A DNA stretch of 64,000 nucleotides from Cryptomeria japonica (GCF_030272615.1 NC_081406.1:485245900-485309899); one strand, 5' to 3'. Numbered from the stretch's first letter, positions 30,635-42,652 are shown. Notes: a model not told the origin generated them from the sequence alone. Made by a program: numbers and translations.

Positions 30635-33600
30635 TTAATTTGAGGGGTGAGGCATATACCTGAGGAGGAATTCTTGAGGAATGTCACCCACTACTATATT
30701 CTTATGAATAGCAGCTAAGTCAATAGCCAAATTAGCCAGGAAATTTGCCACTTTGTTTAACTCACGGAAGTAATGAGATAATACATAAGTATCAAAAAAG
30801 GATAACTTCTCTAGAATATGATCAATTAAATACTTCAAATGCCAACAATTACTTCTACAGTTCAACACACTTTGAATAACTACGATTGAATCCCCCTAAA
30901 TAGAAAGGTGTTTGATCCCAAGAGAGATAGCCAAATCAACCCCAAGTGACAAAGCTTGACATTCAATGAAATTGTTTGATTGGGACCCAAGGGCATGGCA
31001 TTGAGCAGCAATTAGGACAACATTATTATAAAAAATGGCCATACTAGCCCCAGCCAGACCCGGATTCCCCATAGAAGTACCATCAAAATGAAGTTTGAAA
31101 GGACTTGGAGGAGGAGGAGCCCATTTTACCATGATTCTCTTTGATTTAAGAACCAAACTCTTTGCAACAGACCCATGAGAAGGGATACAATCCAAAAATT
31201 TCCAAGTCCTAGTGATCATGCCATCCCAATGGGAAAAAGATGTCAGATTATTTAAATTTTTATGAATGTAAGACAAGGCCACCTCCGAGATAGAGGCCTC
31301 TATCTTGACTAAGATATCAGAGAGCGAAGAGGATGTCTTTTTAAAGATCCTATTATTTCTCTCTAACCAAATGTTCCAAATAATAATCAAAGGGGCTATG
31401 ATCCAAAGATAGGCATAAAAGGAAGAGGAAAACAAAAGAGGCCAAGCTCTAAAGTGAGAGAGAAGATCCCCACTAGTGGCAAAAGACAAGCCTAGCTTCT
31501 CCAAAAACCAATTCCAACATCCTAAAGAAAAATCACAATGGAGGAAAAGGTGAGATGATGATTCCAATTTCTGTTTACACAACACACAAGGAAATACAAC
31601 CGATAAGCCCATTCTATCCAGTCTCATGCCAGTGAGAACCCTACCTTGAACTACAAGCTAAGCAAAGGCTCCGGCCTTCGGCAGACATGCAGGATGCCAG
31701 AATAATTTATAAGGCCAAGAGGGGAGGACCATAGCCGGCATAAGAGAATTGTAACCATCTTTCAATGTGTATTTTTCAGAAGAATTCTTAGTCCAAATGA
31801 GCTCATCATCCTTCTTAGACAAGATGATGGTTCTATCTCTAAGGATCGAAGAAAAATCTGCCTTCAAGCAAGGGCTAACAGGAAGGAACTCAATCGATTT
31901 CCATTTAGCCAGCACCAAATTTCCACATTGAACTACATTAAAGTAGTCTAATAGAAAAACCCCCCATTTATCAAGGAGTATTGCTTTCAAGGGAGACCAA
32001 TCCCTAATATAATCCATGGGACAATAACCATTCCAAGAATCATCCCAAAATCTAACTTTTGAACCATTATGCACCACCCAAGAAAGATATGGTAGTAGGA
32101 CATCTCTACATTTACCCATGAAGTTCCAAATAGCCGACCCCTTAGGCAAAGTTATGGCCCTGAAAATAGACTCCCTAGATCCATTAGATAGATACTTAGA
32201 AAACATGATTCTAGCCCAAATGGAAAGCGGATTTTCATACAGTTTCCATACTAATTTGGCCCCAAGAGCCAAATTTTGACTCTCCAAACTATGAATGCCA
32301 GCCCCTCCTAGTTCTTTAGGAAGACAGACCTTGTCCCAAGCTAACAAGGGGATCCTAGACATCCCATCCCTATTATTATTCCAAAGAAAAGACCTCAAAG
32401 TATCCTTTAAACTAACAATAACAGCCTTAGGAGCTTTTAGAATAGACATTAAGTAAATTGGTACCGCATTCAAAATAAACTTAATCAGCACAATTTTCCC
32501 AGCCATGGTGAGCCATTTATGATTCCATGCCAAAATTTTCTTCGACACCCTTGAAACAACTTTATCCCAAAAACTAACCTTAACCTTATTAGCAAAGAAG
32601 GGAACTCCTAAATAGGTACAAGGTAGAACCCCCTGTTGGAAACCCCAAAACCTTTGAAGCTTATCCTGAAGTAGAGAGTTAGTATTTAAGAAAAAGATCT
32701 TAGATTTCTCCTTATTAACCATTTGGCCTGAGAAAGCTACATAATTCCTGATCACTTGATCTATAACTCAAGCCTCCTTCAAGGATGCACCACCAAATAA
32801 GAGGGTGTCATCAGCAAAAAGACAATGGGAGATCCTCTGACCAAAATTCTGAATTTCGATACCCTTCCATAAACCATCCTCCCAGGCTGAGCCAATTGCC
32901 CGACTTAGAGCTTCAGCTAATAAGATAAATAAAAAAGGTGATAGCAGGTCCCCTTGCCTTAAACCTCTAGAAGAGTGGAAGAAACCACAAGGTGACCCAT
33001 TAATGAGAACCAAGAACCTTGCCGAAGAGATACAAGCCATAATCCATTTTATCCAAGCCAAGGAAAAACCCAACCTAACCAGAACTATTTTTAATGCCTT
33101 CCATTCGACCCTATCATAGGCTTTCATCATATCTAACTTAAGGATCATGACAGGATATTTCTAGGCAGAAATCAAATGTAAGACCTCATGAGAAACAATA
33201 GCCCCTTCAGAAGTTTCCCTAAGTGGAACAAAACCTCCTTGTTCTAGGGAGATAATTTTTGGTAAAAGAATAGCAAGCCTTATAGAAATCACCTTGGAAA
33301 ATATTTTATAAATAGTGTTACATAAAGCTATAGGACAATAATCTGCAAAGGTTTTAGTGTCCTCCTTCTTAGGTAAAATGACTATTAGGTTAGTTTTTAA
33401 TTCTTTAAGAATAGACCTATTTCTCCTAGCTTCCTCTAAAGCCAATAGAATGTCCTGGCCCACAAAATCCCAGCATTTCTGGAAAAACAAAGGAGTAAAA
33501 CCATCAGGCCTAGGAGCCTTATCTGGATTCATAGCAAAAATTGCCCTCTTAACCTCATCTAAAGAAAAAGGAGACATTAACATTCTATTATCCTCAGGAG

Positions 33601-34893
33601 AGACAAGAGAGGGAATGAAGGACGGAATATTATTAGAAACATCAATATTTTTAGATGAAAGAAGATTCTTAAAAAACTTAACTGCTTCCCTAGAGATATC
33701 CCCATCATCTGAGAGAATATTCCCCTGACTATCCTGGATACAAGAAATCCTACTCTTGACCCTTTTCATTTCAGTGTTTGTATGAATTTTTTTTGTATTC
33801 TTATCCCCATCAGCTAGCCATAACTCTCAAGATTTTTGTCTCCAAAAGACCTCTTCTCTAGCCAAAATTTCATCAAGTTCACTCCTAAGGGACCTGATTT
33901 CATCTAAAACCTTACAACCCAAACCATGCTGCAAAACATTCCTATTCAGGACTTCTAAAATATCTAAAATCCTTTTTTTTTCTTCAAAAATATTCTTAAG
34001 TGAAGAGAGTTCCAACTCCTAATATTTTTTTTAAGAAAACTGATCTTCTTGACCAATTGAAACATTCTAGACCCTCTTAAAAATGGAGCCTCTCCCCACC
34101 ATTGATGTAGGAGGGGAAGAAAAGAGGTATCCCTGAACCACATTAGCTCAAACTTAAATGGAATCTTGAAGAAAGATCTATCCCTGACGACAGTTAGTGA
34201 AACCGGAAAATGATCCGACCCAGACAGGGGAAGGATTGAAGAAAAAAACTCAATGTCAGAATCAAACCCATTAGAAGAGAGTAAAAATCTGTCCAAACAT
34301 TCTACAATCTGAGAGAAATTTTTCCTCATATTAGTCCATGTAAAAAGACCATTATTAGGTTTGCAATCAAAAAGAGACATGTCAGAAATGAATGCATTAA
34401 AATCCTCCATTGACTTCTTGTTTGGAATAATCCCCCCTGATTTTTTAGAAACATCCAAGATAGCATTAAAATCTCCCCCTAAAATGACAAAATAATGATC
34501 CCTTAGGGGGGCTGACACCCTAATGAGAACTTGCCAAAGATCATATTTGGCCAAGATACCTAGGGGGGCATAAATGTTAAACACCCAAACTTTAAAGCTA
34601 TAAGCTCTGTGGGAAACTAAAGACAACATCCAATTTGGCTTAGATGCAACTATCTTTACATCAACTACAAAATCATTCCATAACAAAGAAAGGCCTCCCG
34701 AAGCCCCAACAGCCGAACATGAGAAAAACTTACACTTTTTCCAAGATGAAAAAACTAAATCCGAATTTTGTAATGAGAGTTTGGTCTCCAGAAACAAACC
34801 TATATCCCACTTAACCAAGTCTAACTGAGACTTGATCAAGTGTCTCTTGTTAGGGGCATTTAAGCCCCTAACATTCCATGAAATAAACCTCAT
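30635..34893 (-). pseudogene. LINE ORF2: endonuclease, reverse transcriptase, RNase H
   Basis: Starts ATG 34893. Endonuclease (34893 to ~33990): FISWNVRGLN, LFLETK, GGDFNAILD and SGSDHFPVS, i.e. the AP-endonuclease-like catalytic set. RT (~33700-32000): NPDKAPRPDGFTPLFF (Ser/Gly of the usual motif replaced by Ala/Arg), CPIALCN, KAYDRVEW, the RQGDLLSP segment and the catalytic FADD. A Cys/His region lies near 31560-31640 (CVLCKQKLESSSHLFLHC). RNase H (31100-30650): FDGTSMGNPG, NFIECQAL and QGDS. In-frame stops near 33810, 33161, 32768, 31658 and 30896 fit single transitions of CGA, CAG or TGG; a frameshift near 34000-34020 separates endonuclease from the rest. It performs target-primed reverse transcription in intact relatives. 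RNase H after RT is known in plant L1s. Confidence 0.9.
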
Positions 34894-36794
34894 TGTTCTC
34901 GAGGGGAGGTCGAAGCTCCCCTCTTTTCTAAAATGGGAGATGAATTCTCCCCAAAGCTTTTATGCAAGCTTTGCTTGACCGCAACAGATCTAGTCACTGG
35001 AGGACTAATAACACACGTTTTCTTCTTTTTAAGAGAACCACCACTTATTCCCTTTCCCATTGACAACTTGGAAGACTTCTTGAATGAAGATGACAAAACT
35101 TGTTGAATGCCCGCATCTATTTCTAGCTGAGTTTTACGATTCTTTGGAGGTCTACCCCTACCCGGGGACAACAGAACATTAGGGAAATTCAGCTAAACCT
35201 GAGCAATCGATGATCTAATGGGTGTTTTGGCTGGGGATGAACAAAAAGGCTAAGCCACTTCCTAAAGAACTACACGATTTGAAACATCCTGGGGGGAATT
35301 GATAGGGACCTCAGAAGGATTTAATGTAGGAGAAAAAGGCAGGCTACTATGAATTAAATCCAGGTCATTTCCCAAAGAGCACAAAACCTTTTCAAAGATC
35401 TCCTCTTCCACAAGATCCATATTAGATTTAAGCAACCACTCAACTTGCTGAGCTGTGTGTTCATCAGGAGAAATATTTAGAGACTGAGGCATGTCACATT
35501 CCCTAAAAGGCTCATTATGGAGTAACTCTTTCACTTGTTGAATTAAAACCTCCTCATCATGAATTAAAGGGGTTGACACAACTGGAGCAATGACCCCGGA
35601 ATCTAAAGGAGGACTAGACGGTCCCTCTTCCCCTAACATAGTACCCAGTCCCTCCATCGGAACAGGTGGAGCAGGGCAAACAATTGAATCATGAACTGGA
35701 GGAGAACCATCTTTACCATGACCACCAGACTAGGAAACTTCTAAAATAACCTGAGATAAATTGAGTTTGTCTCTATCTAGCTCAACTGTAGTAGAATTGT
35801 GATTAAGAGGAGCAAATTTGTTAAGATCCAACCTAGGTTGACGAACAGACCCAACCAAGTCCTGAGAAAAATCATTAACTGAAGTATTCTGCTTCTACTA
35901 AATTTGAGTTGTATTATTAATAACCTCCTTGGGGTGATGAAAAGAACCTACCAAAACTTGAGAGGAATCTTTAGCAGTGGTAGGGTTTAAAGGGGCATTT
36001 TGATCCTCCTTACAGTTCATGCTCGATTTTTCTTTTCAAAAATCAAAAAACAAGGGAGCATCCACAATAATCAGATTTGTACATAGATCATCATCCATCT
36101 TCACAATGGGTTGTCTCCAAATGCCATCATTAGATTTAATATTACATGAGATTGGATAAACTGATGAAGGAGAAACCAGAACACAAATTTTTACCAGAAC
36201 CTTCCCTTCCTCAAAAACAGATTTAGAAGTCAAAAAATTTCTTAAATTATTCCCTATGGATTTCAGCACTTCTTGATCCATGAATTCAAAGGGGAGTTGT
36301 GGCAAGCCAAACCAAATCGGAAGCAATTTAGGTTTGGCCCATTCCAGAACAAAAAATGGTTGCCAAGAGGAAACACTAACTTAAACATTACCAAACCAAT
36401 GAAAAGAATTTGCCAGTATATCATCCTTACTATGAGGGGATTCAAAGACCAAGACACAAAAGTTAGAAGATAACAGCTAAAGACAAGCCAATGTTGACCA
36501 CCGTTTACGAAATTTAGAATGTAATTTAGATAAACTGGTCGAAGGACCCCAAATTTCTCCTAAAATAGCCACAGAGTGTAACTTGGTAGCCCTATTAGCC
36601 ACAACATAACCAGAGAAATCAAAAAAGGGTCGCGGAAACCAAACCTCCTTCGAAGGACCAGATTGAACCATTTTACCATTTGCATCATGAGCTTTACTAC
36701 TCAATCTTCCTGCATCTTTACCAACTATATCCACAACATCCGCCTTTTTAATAGACTTGGATGCCCTAGAACTAGCCAAACCAGCAACCGACAA
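34890..36794 (-). pseudogene. LINE ORF1 (RNA-binding, DUF4283-like)
   Basis: One minus-strand frame of ~635 codons with several in-frame stops. 36326-36036 (PIWFGLPQLPFEFM, then GNNLRNFLTSKSVFEEGK) resembles the DUF4283 region common in plant L1 ORF1 proteins. No clear CCHC zinc knuckle follows it, which is unusual. The C-terminal half is low-complexity Ser/Pro/Asp-rich, ending in a Lys/Arg-rich tail (35171-34890) with the GRGRPPKNRK motif, like an AT-hook. The stop TGA overlaps the ORF2 start as ATGA at 34893-34890. The role in intact relatives is binding LINE RNA. Confidence 0.7.
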
Positions 36795-37195
36795 TAGTTT
36801 TTCATGCCCGGATGCCCTAAGAGCAATGTTGGTTCCCTCGGCTACTACTTCAGCAAACGACCTATTTGCAGAAACAAAAACATGCGGCTACTTTCCCTTG
36901 AAGATCTTTTTCTCATTTTTATTCAGACCATGCCAACCAGAACTCCCCATCCTATGCCACGAAAGACCTTTGAAAAAACCCTGAAAGTATTTGGAAACCG
37001 GGTGAAGATCCCTGCATTGCCTTCCCAAACGTGGAGCCCTATCTTCCTATCTGCCTTTGGAAAACATCCAATGTGGCACATGTGGCAGATCATCCCAGCC
37101 AACATCTGCCCAGGCACCGAGCTATCTATCACCGCCAAATCATAGAGCCATATTGGGAAAATATCCCATATTTCTTCAAACATGGGAATAGCATC

Positions 37196-38486
37196 TTTAG
37201 ACACCTATTTATGTCCACTCGATCAACTATTAATTAAATTGATATTTAATTAATTCACCCCCTTCTTCTGTTAATTAAATAAATTATTCAATTTATTTGA
37301 TTTAATTCATTTATCCAAATTCAGACTTTTAATTAAATAAATCATATTTATTTAATTAAATCCCCCTTTCACATTTAATTAAATACCCTTCACACATTTA
37401 AATAAATCAATATTAATTTAAAAATCCATCCAATGCAAGTTGCACCATAAATTGAAATAAATAAATTTTATTCCAATTAAAATCCTAAAAAACTCCTCCC
37501 ACTTGAATTCTCCTACAAAACTCACTTGCACATTAACCCTTCTTCCAAATTCTTCTAATCCCTTCTAATTTACCCCAATTTTGTTCTAAACATTTGCACA
37601 TTCCTAAACAAATAAATTAGGAAGGAGTCACTTCTCAAAGTATTAAAAGCTTTCTCCTTTAAACATGTTAACCCTCAAAGTCTTCATAAGCCTTAAAGTC
37701 TTAAATCTAACTAACCCACTTGTAACCCTTGGTTAGTGACTTTCTCTCTAACTTAACCATTCATTTAACCCACAAGTCTCTTTAGACATTAATGCTTTGG
37801 CCATGATTATCCTTTAACCCTTGCACATTCATTTATCACTTGGATAAAAGTATTATCCATTAACTTAACCCTAACCAAACCCCCTAGGATAACCATCATG
37901 TCTCTTTAGGCATTTAATGCCTTTTCTCTCTCCTCTCAAGCCTTCTCATGTTGACACTTGTCAACATGGGATTGGTTTGAAAGTATCACATGGATTGAGG
38001 ATCATTCAATCCTATCCCTTGTTAAGATAATTCAATCTTAACCATCCAATTGTCCATTTATTCTATAAATAGGACACATCCCTTCATTATCATGGGTCAC
38101 CAAGTCTCAATCTTAGAATCCAAATTTTGTCTCTCTTTGCCTCTATCATAAGCTTAAGCAATTAGAAGCATTGTTATCATTATCATAGCATAAAGTCTAC
38201 ATCATAACAAGATTTATTATAATAGATATAGATCTTAGTTGCATTAGCATATAGATCACTATCAACCCATCACTCATTCTTTAGGTTGTCATTCTAAAGG
38301 TTAGTTTCTCAATGATTTGAGAGCAACCATGACTTGAAGAATCCTTGGAGATAGAGGAAAATGGAACATCTTGGAAGGATTACTTATTTAACTTGTTTTT
38401 ATTTATTAGACCCTTTACATATAATATTTCATTGGTATATTTCCTATTCTACTGTCAATTCATTGACACCACCTTCAAGGCATACA
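37196..38486 (+). repeat. 5' LTR of LARD-B2
   Basis: Begins TTTAGACACC where TGTAGACACC is expected, so the first bases are mutated or lost at the LINE border, and ends GCATACA at 38486. It is related to 25848-27248. A TATA box TATAAATAGG is at 38064-38073. It is followed at once by a PBS-like TGGCAACCACTGTGGGACC. Confidence 0.7.
38064..38073 (+). promoter_or_regulatory. Putative TATA box of LARD-B2 LTR
   Basis: TATAAATAGG about 870 bp into the LTR, followed by a pyrimidine-rich region. Good plant TATA context; inferred from position in the LTR. Confidence 0.5.
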
Positions 38487-38489
38487 TTT

Positions 38490-38510
38490 TTGGCAACCAC
38501 TGTGGGACCC
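38490..38510 (+). other. Primer binding site candidate, LARD-B2
   Basis: TGGCAACCACTGTGGGACC starts 4 nt after the LTR end GCATACA. LARD-C has the similar GGCACGCCCAGTGGGACTC at the same place (from 40803). Similar sequences follow the 5' LTR of many plant Ty3-type elements of the Tat group, but I do not assign a tRNA. Confidence 0.5.
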
Positions 38511-38569
38511 TCCCATGATTTTAAAATTTTATTGCAAGTTTTCATGCGGGTCCAGAACACAAATTTTTC

Positions 38570-38780
38570 TAGCACATTTGATAGAATTTCTAATGCATTT
38601 GAAGCTAGTGAATTTGAAATAATTTCTAGCTCATTTGACAAAGTTTCTAGCGCATTTGAAATAATTTTTAGCACATTTGATAGAGTTTCTCGCGCTTCTG
38701 ACAAAACTTCTAGCACTTACAACATTTAGTCTAGCACAGTTAACACTTTTTGAAGCACTTTTAATCACTCTTGTAGTGCA
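38570..38780 (+). repeat. 21-bp tandem leader array, LARD-B2
   Basis: About nine degenerate units with consensus near TTTCTAGCGCATTTGAAATAA, mostly exactly 21 bp apart. Because 21 is seven codons, both strands are open through it: the plus strand reads a repeated S-S-x-F-D-x-V pattern and the minus strand a Leu-spaced heptad (LSNVLKI, LSNELEI). No evidence of translation; it lies in the leader. Confidence 0.75.
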
Positions 38781-39484
38781 TATAACTATTTCTCTAGCCC
38801 ATTTACTATAGCATTTTTGTCTGGGATGAAAAAGCTAAAATTTGTAACCAAGGATGAAAAAATTAGGCTTGTAAGCCCACAATCTTGACTAATCTTTCAA
38901 AACGGTTTTGCAGGTGCTAACGTTTCTTGCAAGTCCAATGGAGTTAATTAGGTTTTTACTTTTTTTCAAGCTTTCATCTTAAAAAGGGTAAAAAACAATT
39001 CACACTTTCTTTTCTCGCAAAGGGTAAGAAGAACTCACACTTCATTTTTCCAAGGTAAAAAGAATTTCATCTTTTATTTTGTGCTTTAAAAAGGATCTCA
39101 CTTCTTTTCTTGCAGAAGGTTAAAAAGAACAACAAAATGAACCTTTCTTTTTCTACAAGAAACTCACATTTTCTTTTGGTGCAAATTAAAAAGAACAAAA
39201 TAAATTTTATTTTACAAAGGGATAAGAAAAGACAAGCCACATTTCATTATGCAAAGTAACAAAGAACAAGCCATCTTTTCCAAATTTCAAGTTCTTGTTT
39301 TTCTTGCAAAGGTTTTCAAAATTCTCAAGTTCATTTGTTGCAATTGTTGGCTTAAGAGAACACTTCACTTTTCTATCTTGGATGAAAAGAACACCATGTT
39401 TTTTGGAACAACATTTCCAAATAGCAAATAGATCACATTGCAATGATGGGATAAAAAAAACAAAAAATGTCTACCATGATTCGA

Positions 39485-39690
39485 AAGTGATAGGTATATG
39501 CTCTCCCCTTAAATTAGGTGATCAAAAATTCAAACTCACTCTTTGTTTTCTTTCCTTTATTGCAATTAGGATACAACCTTTAGCAAGCCTATCATCTTGA
39601 GAAGCCCATAAGGTCGGTGAGAGGGGAATGACCTAAGTGGGGAATGTTAACTAACACCAAGTATTCTAACCCACTATAATCAAATGTGGA
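39485..39690 (+). other. Conserved leader block, LARD-B2
   Basis: Starts GTGATAGGTATATGCTCTCC, contains GTGAGAGGGGAATGACCTAA and CCCACTATAATCAAAT. Best match is 13608-13830; weaker matches are at 43185-43400 and 51870-52000. Noncoding. Confidence 0.6.
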
Positions 39691-40036
39691 TTGTGACAAA
39701 AATCACATCCAATAGTAGTGTTCATTGATAGCCTTCCCCCAGTATCATTGAGATACGTAAATCCTTTGTTCTAAAGGTTGGGAAGCTTCCTAAGGGAGTT
39801 TATCATTGACGCATCGAACAAAACTCTTATTATGAAATCTAAGTATAGAGGCCAAGTTGAGTCAGTTATCCAAACATTTGTAATATCATAGTACAAGGGT
39901 GGGGAAGAATATGCCCTCAAGACACTCACCATACATCTCCCAAGAAAATGATCCAATTGAGGAACAATTCTCTTTAGTTCAACTTCTAGAAAAAGTGAAA
40001 AAAAAGGGTGCACCCTCAAGTGTGACAAGGTTGTTT

Positions 40037-40304
40037 TCTATTCTGCTATTTATTGACTGACACTGCCTTCCAGGCATGCAACATTATTTTTCAATCTCTT
40101 TTGGAATAGAACCTTTCAATTCAGGTGGCTTACTCCCAAATGGGTATGTGTCCTCAAGGACATATGTCATTCTATTCTGCTGTTTATTGACTGACACTGC
40201 CTTCCAGGCATGCAACATTATTTTTCAATCTCTTTTGGAATAGAACCTTTCAATTCAGGTGGCTTACTCCCAAATGGGTATGTGTCCTCAAGGACATATG
40301 TCAT
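40037..40304. repeat. 134-bp tandem duplication
   Basis: 40037-40170 is repeated at 40171-40304 with very few differences (for example TGCTATTTATTG versus TGCTGTTTATTG). It lies in or at the start of the LARD-C LTR. The near-identity suggests a recent event. Confidence 0.9.
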
Positions 40305-40418
40305 TCCTTCCAATGACATGTGTCCTTCTTAAGGACACATGTAATTCTCATCCATGACACTTTCCCTTCTCAAGGACACATGTATTATCCTCATGTCCTC
40401 CCATCTCTCTCTCCAAGC

Positions 40419-40429
40419 CTATTTAAACC
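40419..40429 (+). promoter_or_regulatory. Putative TATA box of LARD-C LTR
   Basis: CTATTTAAACC preceded by CTCTCTCTCC and followed by a C-run and pyrimidine-rich stretch, a typical LTR promoter context. Inferred. Confidence 0.4.
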
Positions 40430-41143
40430 CCCCATTTTCTTTCACAAATCCATCCACTTTCTATTTTGTAAACTCATAATGCAGAAATACTCACTCATCC
40501 TTTTGCATAAACACATCCATTTAGCATAAAATTTTGTATTACATATTGCATAGTTTTTCATCTTGCATTCACTATCATGGAGAATGATCAAGTATCTACT
40601 AGATAGCAAGTACACATGAAATAAAGGGACAATCAAATCGAATAAGAAAAATGGAGTTTGCATTTAATTACTTTTTTTCTTGTTTATGTAATTTTCCTTT
40701 TCTTAAACATCCTAGTCTTGAGTGTGGTTGTGATATGTGTTTGTCAATTGCTTAGTTTATCTTTTCAATAGTTTACACACACATTTTTTTGCATACATTT
40801 CAGGCACGCCCAGTGGGACTCACTTCACGGGTCTAATCTAATGTTTTATGTTGTTTTAGTGTATTTTTTGATAATTTTTTTATACTTGTAAGCAAAAACA
40901 CAACAATTTAGGTGGATTTCTTCCTCAGTGGAGGTTTATTTTAATGAAATTTTGATTTACAAAAATGACCTTATTGCTCGTAGAAACAATATGATTGACT
41001 GGAGAATTAGCAAGAATGCATTCCCACCATCTTGGATAGGTATAATTTTCAAATTTTATGTTTCGAGTTTTTCTGTGTTCGTTAATTTAATTTTACTAGG
41101 AAAATAGCGGGATTGTGGGTAGAAATGATGGGAACATGGGTAG

Positions 41144-42647
41144 TGTAGACACCTAAAAATGGTCAACGCTTGTGGAGTCATACTTTAACATTTGCGCATT
41201 GCCTCATTTTAGGTTTTTGCGTCGCATTAACATTTCTCCTATGTCATGCACTTGGTCTTTATCATTTGCGAGCATCGAGTCATTCTTCTACATTCTTTAG
41301 TTGTCTCGCTCTCAAATTTGGTCTTGTCGATGACACTATCCAATCATGATTTTGATCGATTTTATCCTGTCACATCAATGTGTGTGCTAATTTGTCATCA
41401 TTTTGGGCATCGTCAATCCTAATTAGGGTTTTGTCCTCTTATCAATCTTGTCGTTTTGTCATCGATCCTTATCATTTTCAATCTTGTCGTTTTGCGATCG
41501 ATTTGTTATCGGTCATTGTCATGTTCGATCTTGTCATTTTGCGATCGATTTGTCATCGATCGTGGTCATTTTCAATCCTATCGTCTTGCAATCTATTTTG
41601 TCATCAATCCTTGTCCTCTTGTCAATTTTGTCATTTTGCGATCGATTTGTCATCGATCGTCGTCTTTCTCAATCATGTCAATTTGGATCAATTAGTCATT
41701 GTTCCTCGTCAATTGGCATATTTATGAATCAAATCATTTATCACATTGGTCCTTTGTTAATCAGAATCGAATCGACATCAAATATCCTTTGTCAAGACCT
41801 AATTGTCATCCTTGCATTGCTAATTCATCTTTTAGCGTTTTGTGATTTAATCATTTAACCTTGTTTGTCATTTCTCCCTTTAGGATTAATAATTTATTTA
41901 TTTTATCCTAAGTCTTCTTATTACAATTAAATGTTCATTTAATTGGCTAATTATTCCTCTTTGTGAATTAATTAATAAATGACAAATTATTAATTAATTT
42001 ACCTAATTTTCTAGTTTTCATCAATTTCTTGATTCCTAAATTCTTAATTCTCTAATTTCCTAATTTTCTAATTCCTAATTTCAATTTCCTCCTATTTCTC
42101 TCCTAAATTCATGGAAATGACATGTCAATTTGTCATAATTTGTCATAATTGACAATCAATCAATTTTTGACATAGAAGTTTGTCATAATTTGTCATAAAT
42201 TTGTCATAATTGACATAATTGATTTGCAATTTCCATTTGAATTGAATCATGCTAATCTTGTCTTTTCTCCAATTTATCTATAAATTGGATGAATTTCTTC
42301 AATCAAACCCCTTGATTCTTGACCCCTAACCAGATTATCGAATTTCTAATCAATCATGCTTCGAGTACTTTTGAGCAATTTTCTTACCTACTTGCTTTCA
42401 ATCATGTATGTGCACTTGTAGGTGAGATCCACAACCAAACTATTTGAAGAGGAAAGAAGAACAATGGAGCCGCATGAAGGAAGCATTCATATCCACATAT
42501 GGTTTGCATAGTATTTACTTTTGAATGTTTTATCTTTATGTCTCTATTGAATGTGTTTAGGATAGATCATTGCAATTTGCTTTCGTGATTGAGCTAATGA
42601 TTAGTATATTGATATTGCTTTGATGATTTCTGAATTCCTATGCTACA
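41144..42647 (+). repeat. 5' LTR of LARD-A1
   Basis: Starts TGTAGACACC and ends ATGCTACA. It contains several CGATCGATTTGTCATCGATCG segments (41490-41670), TGTCATAATTTGTCATAA repeats (42120-42210) and TATAAAT at 42279-42285. Equal in length to the 3' LTR. Confidence 0.95.
42279..42285 (+). promoter_or_regulatory. Putative TATA box of LARD-A1 5' LTR
   Basis: TATAAAT within CTATAAATTGGATG, preserved in the 3' LTR and in the LARD-A2 LTR. Inferred core promoter. Confidence 0.5.
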
Positions 42648-42652
42648 TTAAT

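Larger units (their letters stand above)
28405..37195 (-). mobile_element. Plant L1-type LINE, near full length
   Basis: Minus-strand non-LTR retrotransposon: 5' UTR (~36795-37195), ORF1 (36794-34890), ORF2 with endonuclease, reverse transcriptase, zinc-binding and RNase H regions (34893-30635), 3' UTR (30634-28416) and a poly(A) tail, seen as T11 at 28405-28415. The length of ~8.8 kb is at the upper end for plant L1s because the 3' UTR is ~2.2 kb. I could not find a convincing target-site duplication; flanks on the two sides differ. Both ORFs carry in-frame stops and ORF2 has one frameshift, so it is dead. Confidence 0.9.
37196..40036 (+). mobile_element. LARD-B2: 5' LTR and leader of a truncated element
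   Basis: Plus-strand 5' LTR (37196-38486), PBS (~38490), a 21-bp tandem leader array (38570-38780), AAAAGAAC-type purine-rich repeats (38980-39260) and the conserved leader block (39485-39690). The copy ends at 40036 inside the leader, where LARD-C sequence starts. Its nearest relative is 13608-14160. No ORF of the LARD-B gag-like type remains. Confidence 0.7.
40037..41143 (+). mobile_element. LARD-C, first piece: 5' LTR and start of leader
   Basis: Plus-strand element, later split twice. The LTR ends GCATACA at 40797 and is followed by GGCACGCCCAGTGGGACTC, a PBS-like site. A TATA-type CTATTTAAACC lies at 40419-40429 in a pyrimidine-rich context. The left end of the LTR is unclear; the border with LARD-B2 is at 40036. 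The leader holds AATAGCGGGATTG-type repeats that continue after the LARD-A1 insertion. The last five bases GGTAG (41139-41143) are the target duplication. Confidence 0.65.

Noticed and set aside
33357-33728. Plus-strand 123-codon frame
   Set aside because: Shadow of the LINE reverse transcriptase coded on the minus strand.
28209-37300. One LTR split by the LINE insertion (28209-28404 joined to 37196 onward)
   Set aside because: Both pieces begin with the LTR 5' terminus, so they are starts of two different LTRs and not two halves of one. No shared target duplication was found.
38361-38729. Heptad-repeat protein from the 21-bp leader array
   Set aside because: Both strands are open because the unit is 21 bp; there is no start context or conservation of the frame in LARD-B1.
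41380-41858. Overlapping ~115-136-codon frames in LARD-A1 LTRs (also 49843-50321)
   Set aside because: They lie in LTRs rich in CGATCGATTTGTCAT repeats; several frames are open at once, as expected from low complexity, and they appear twice only because LTRs are repeated.
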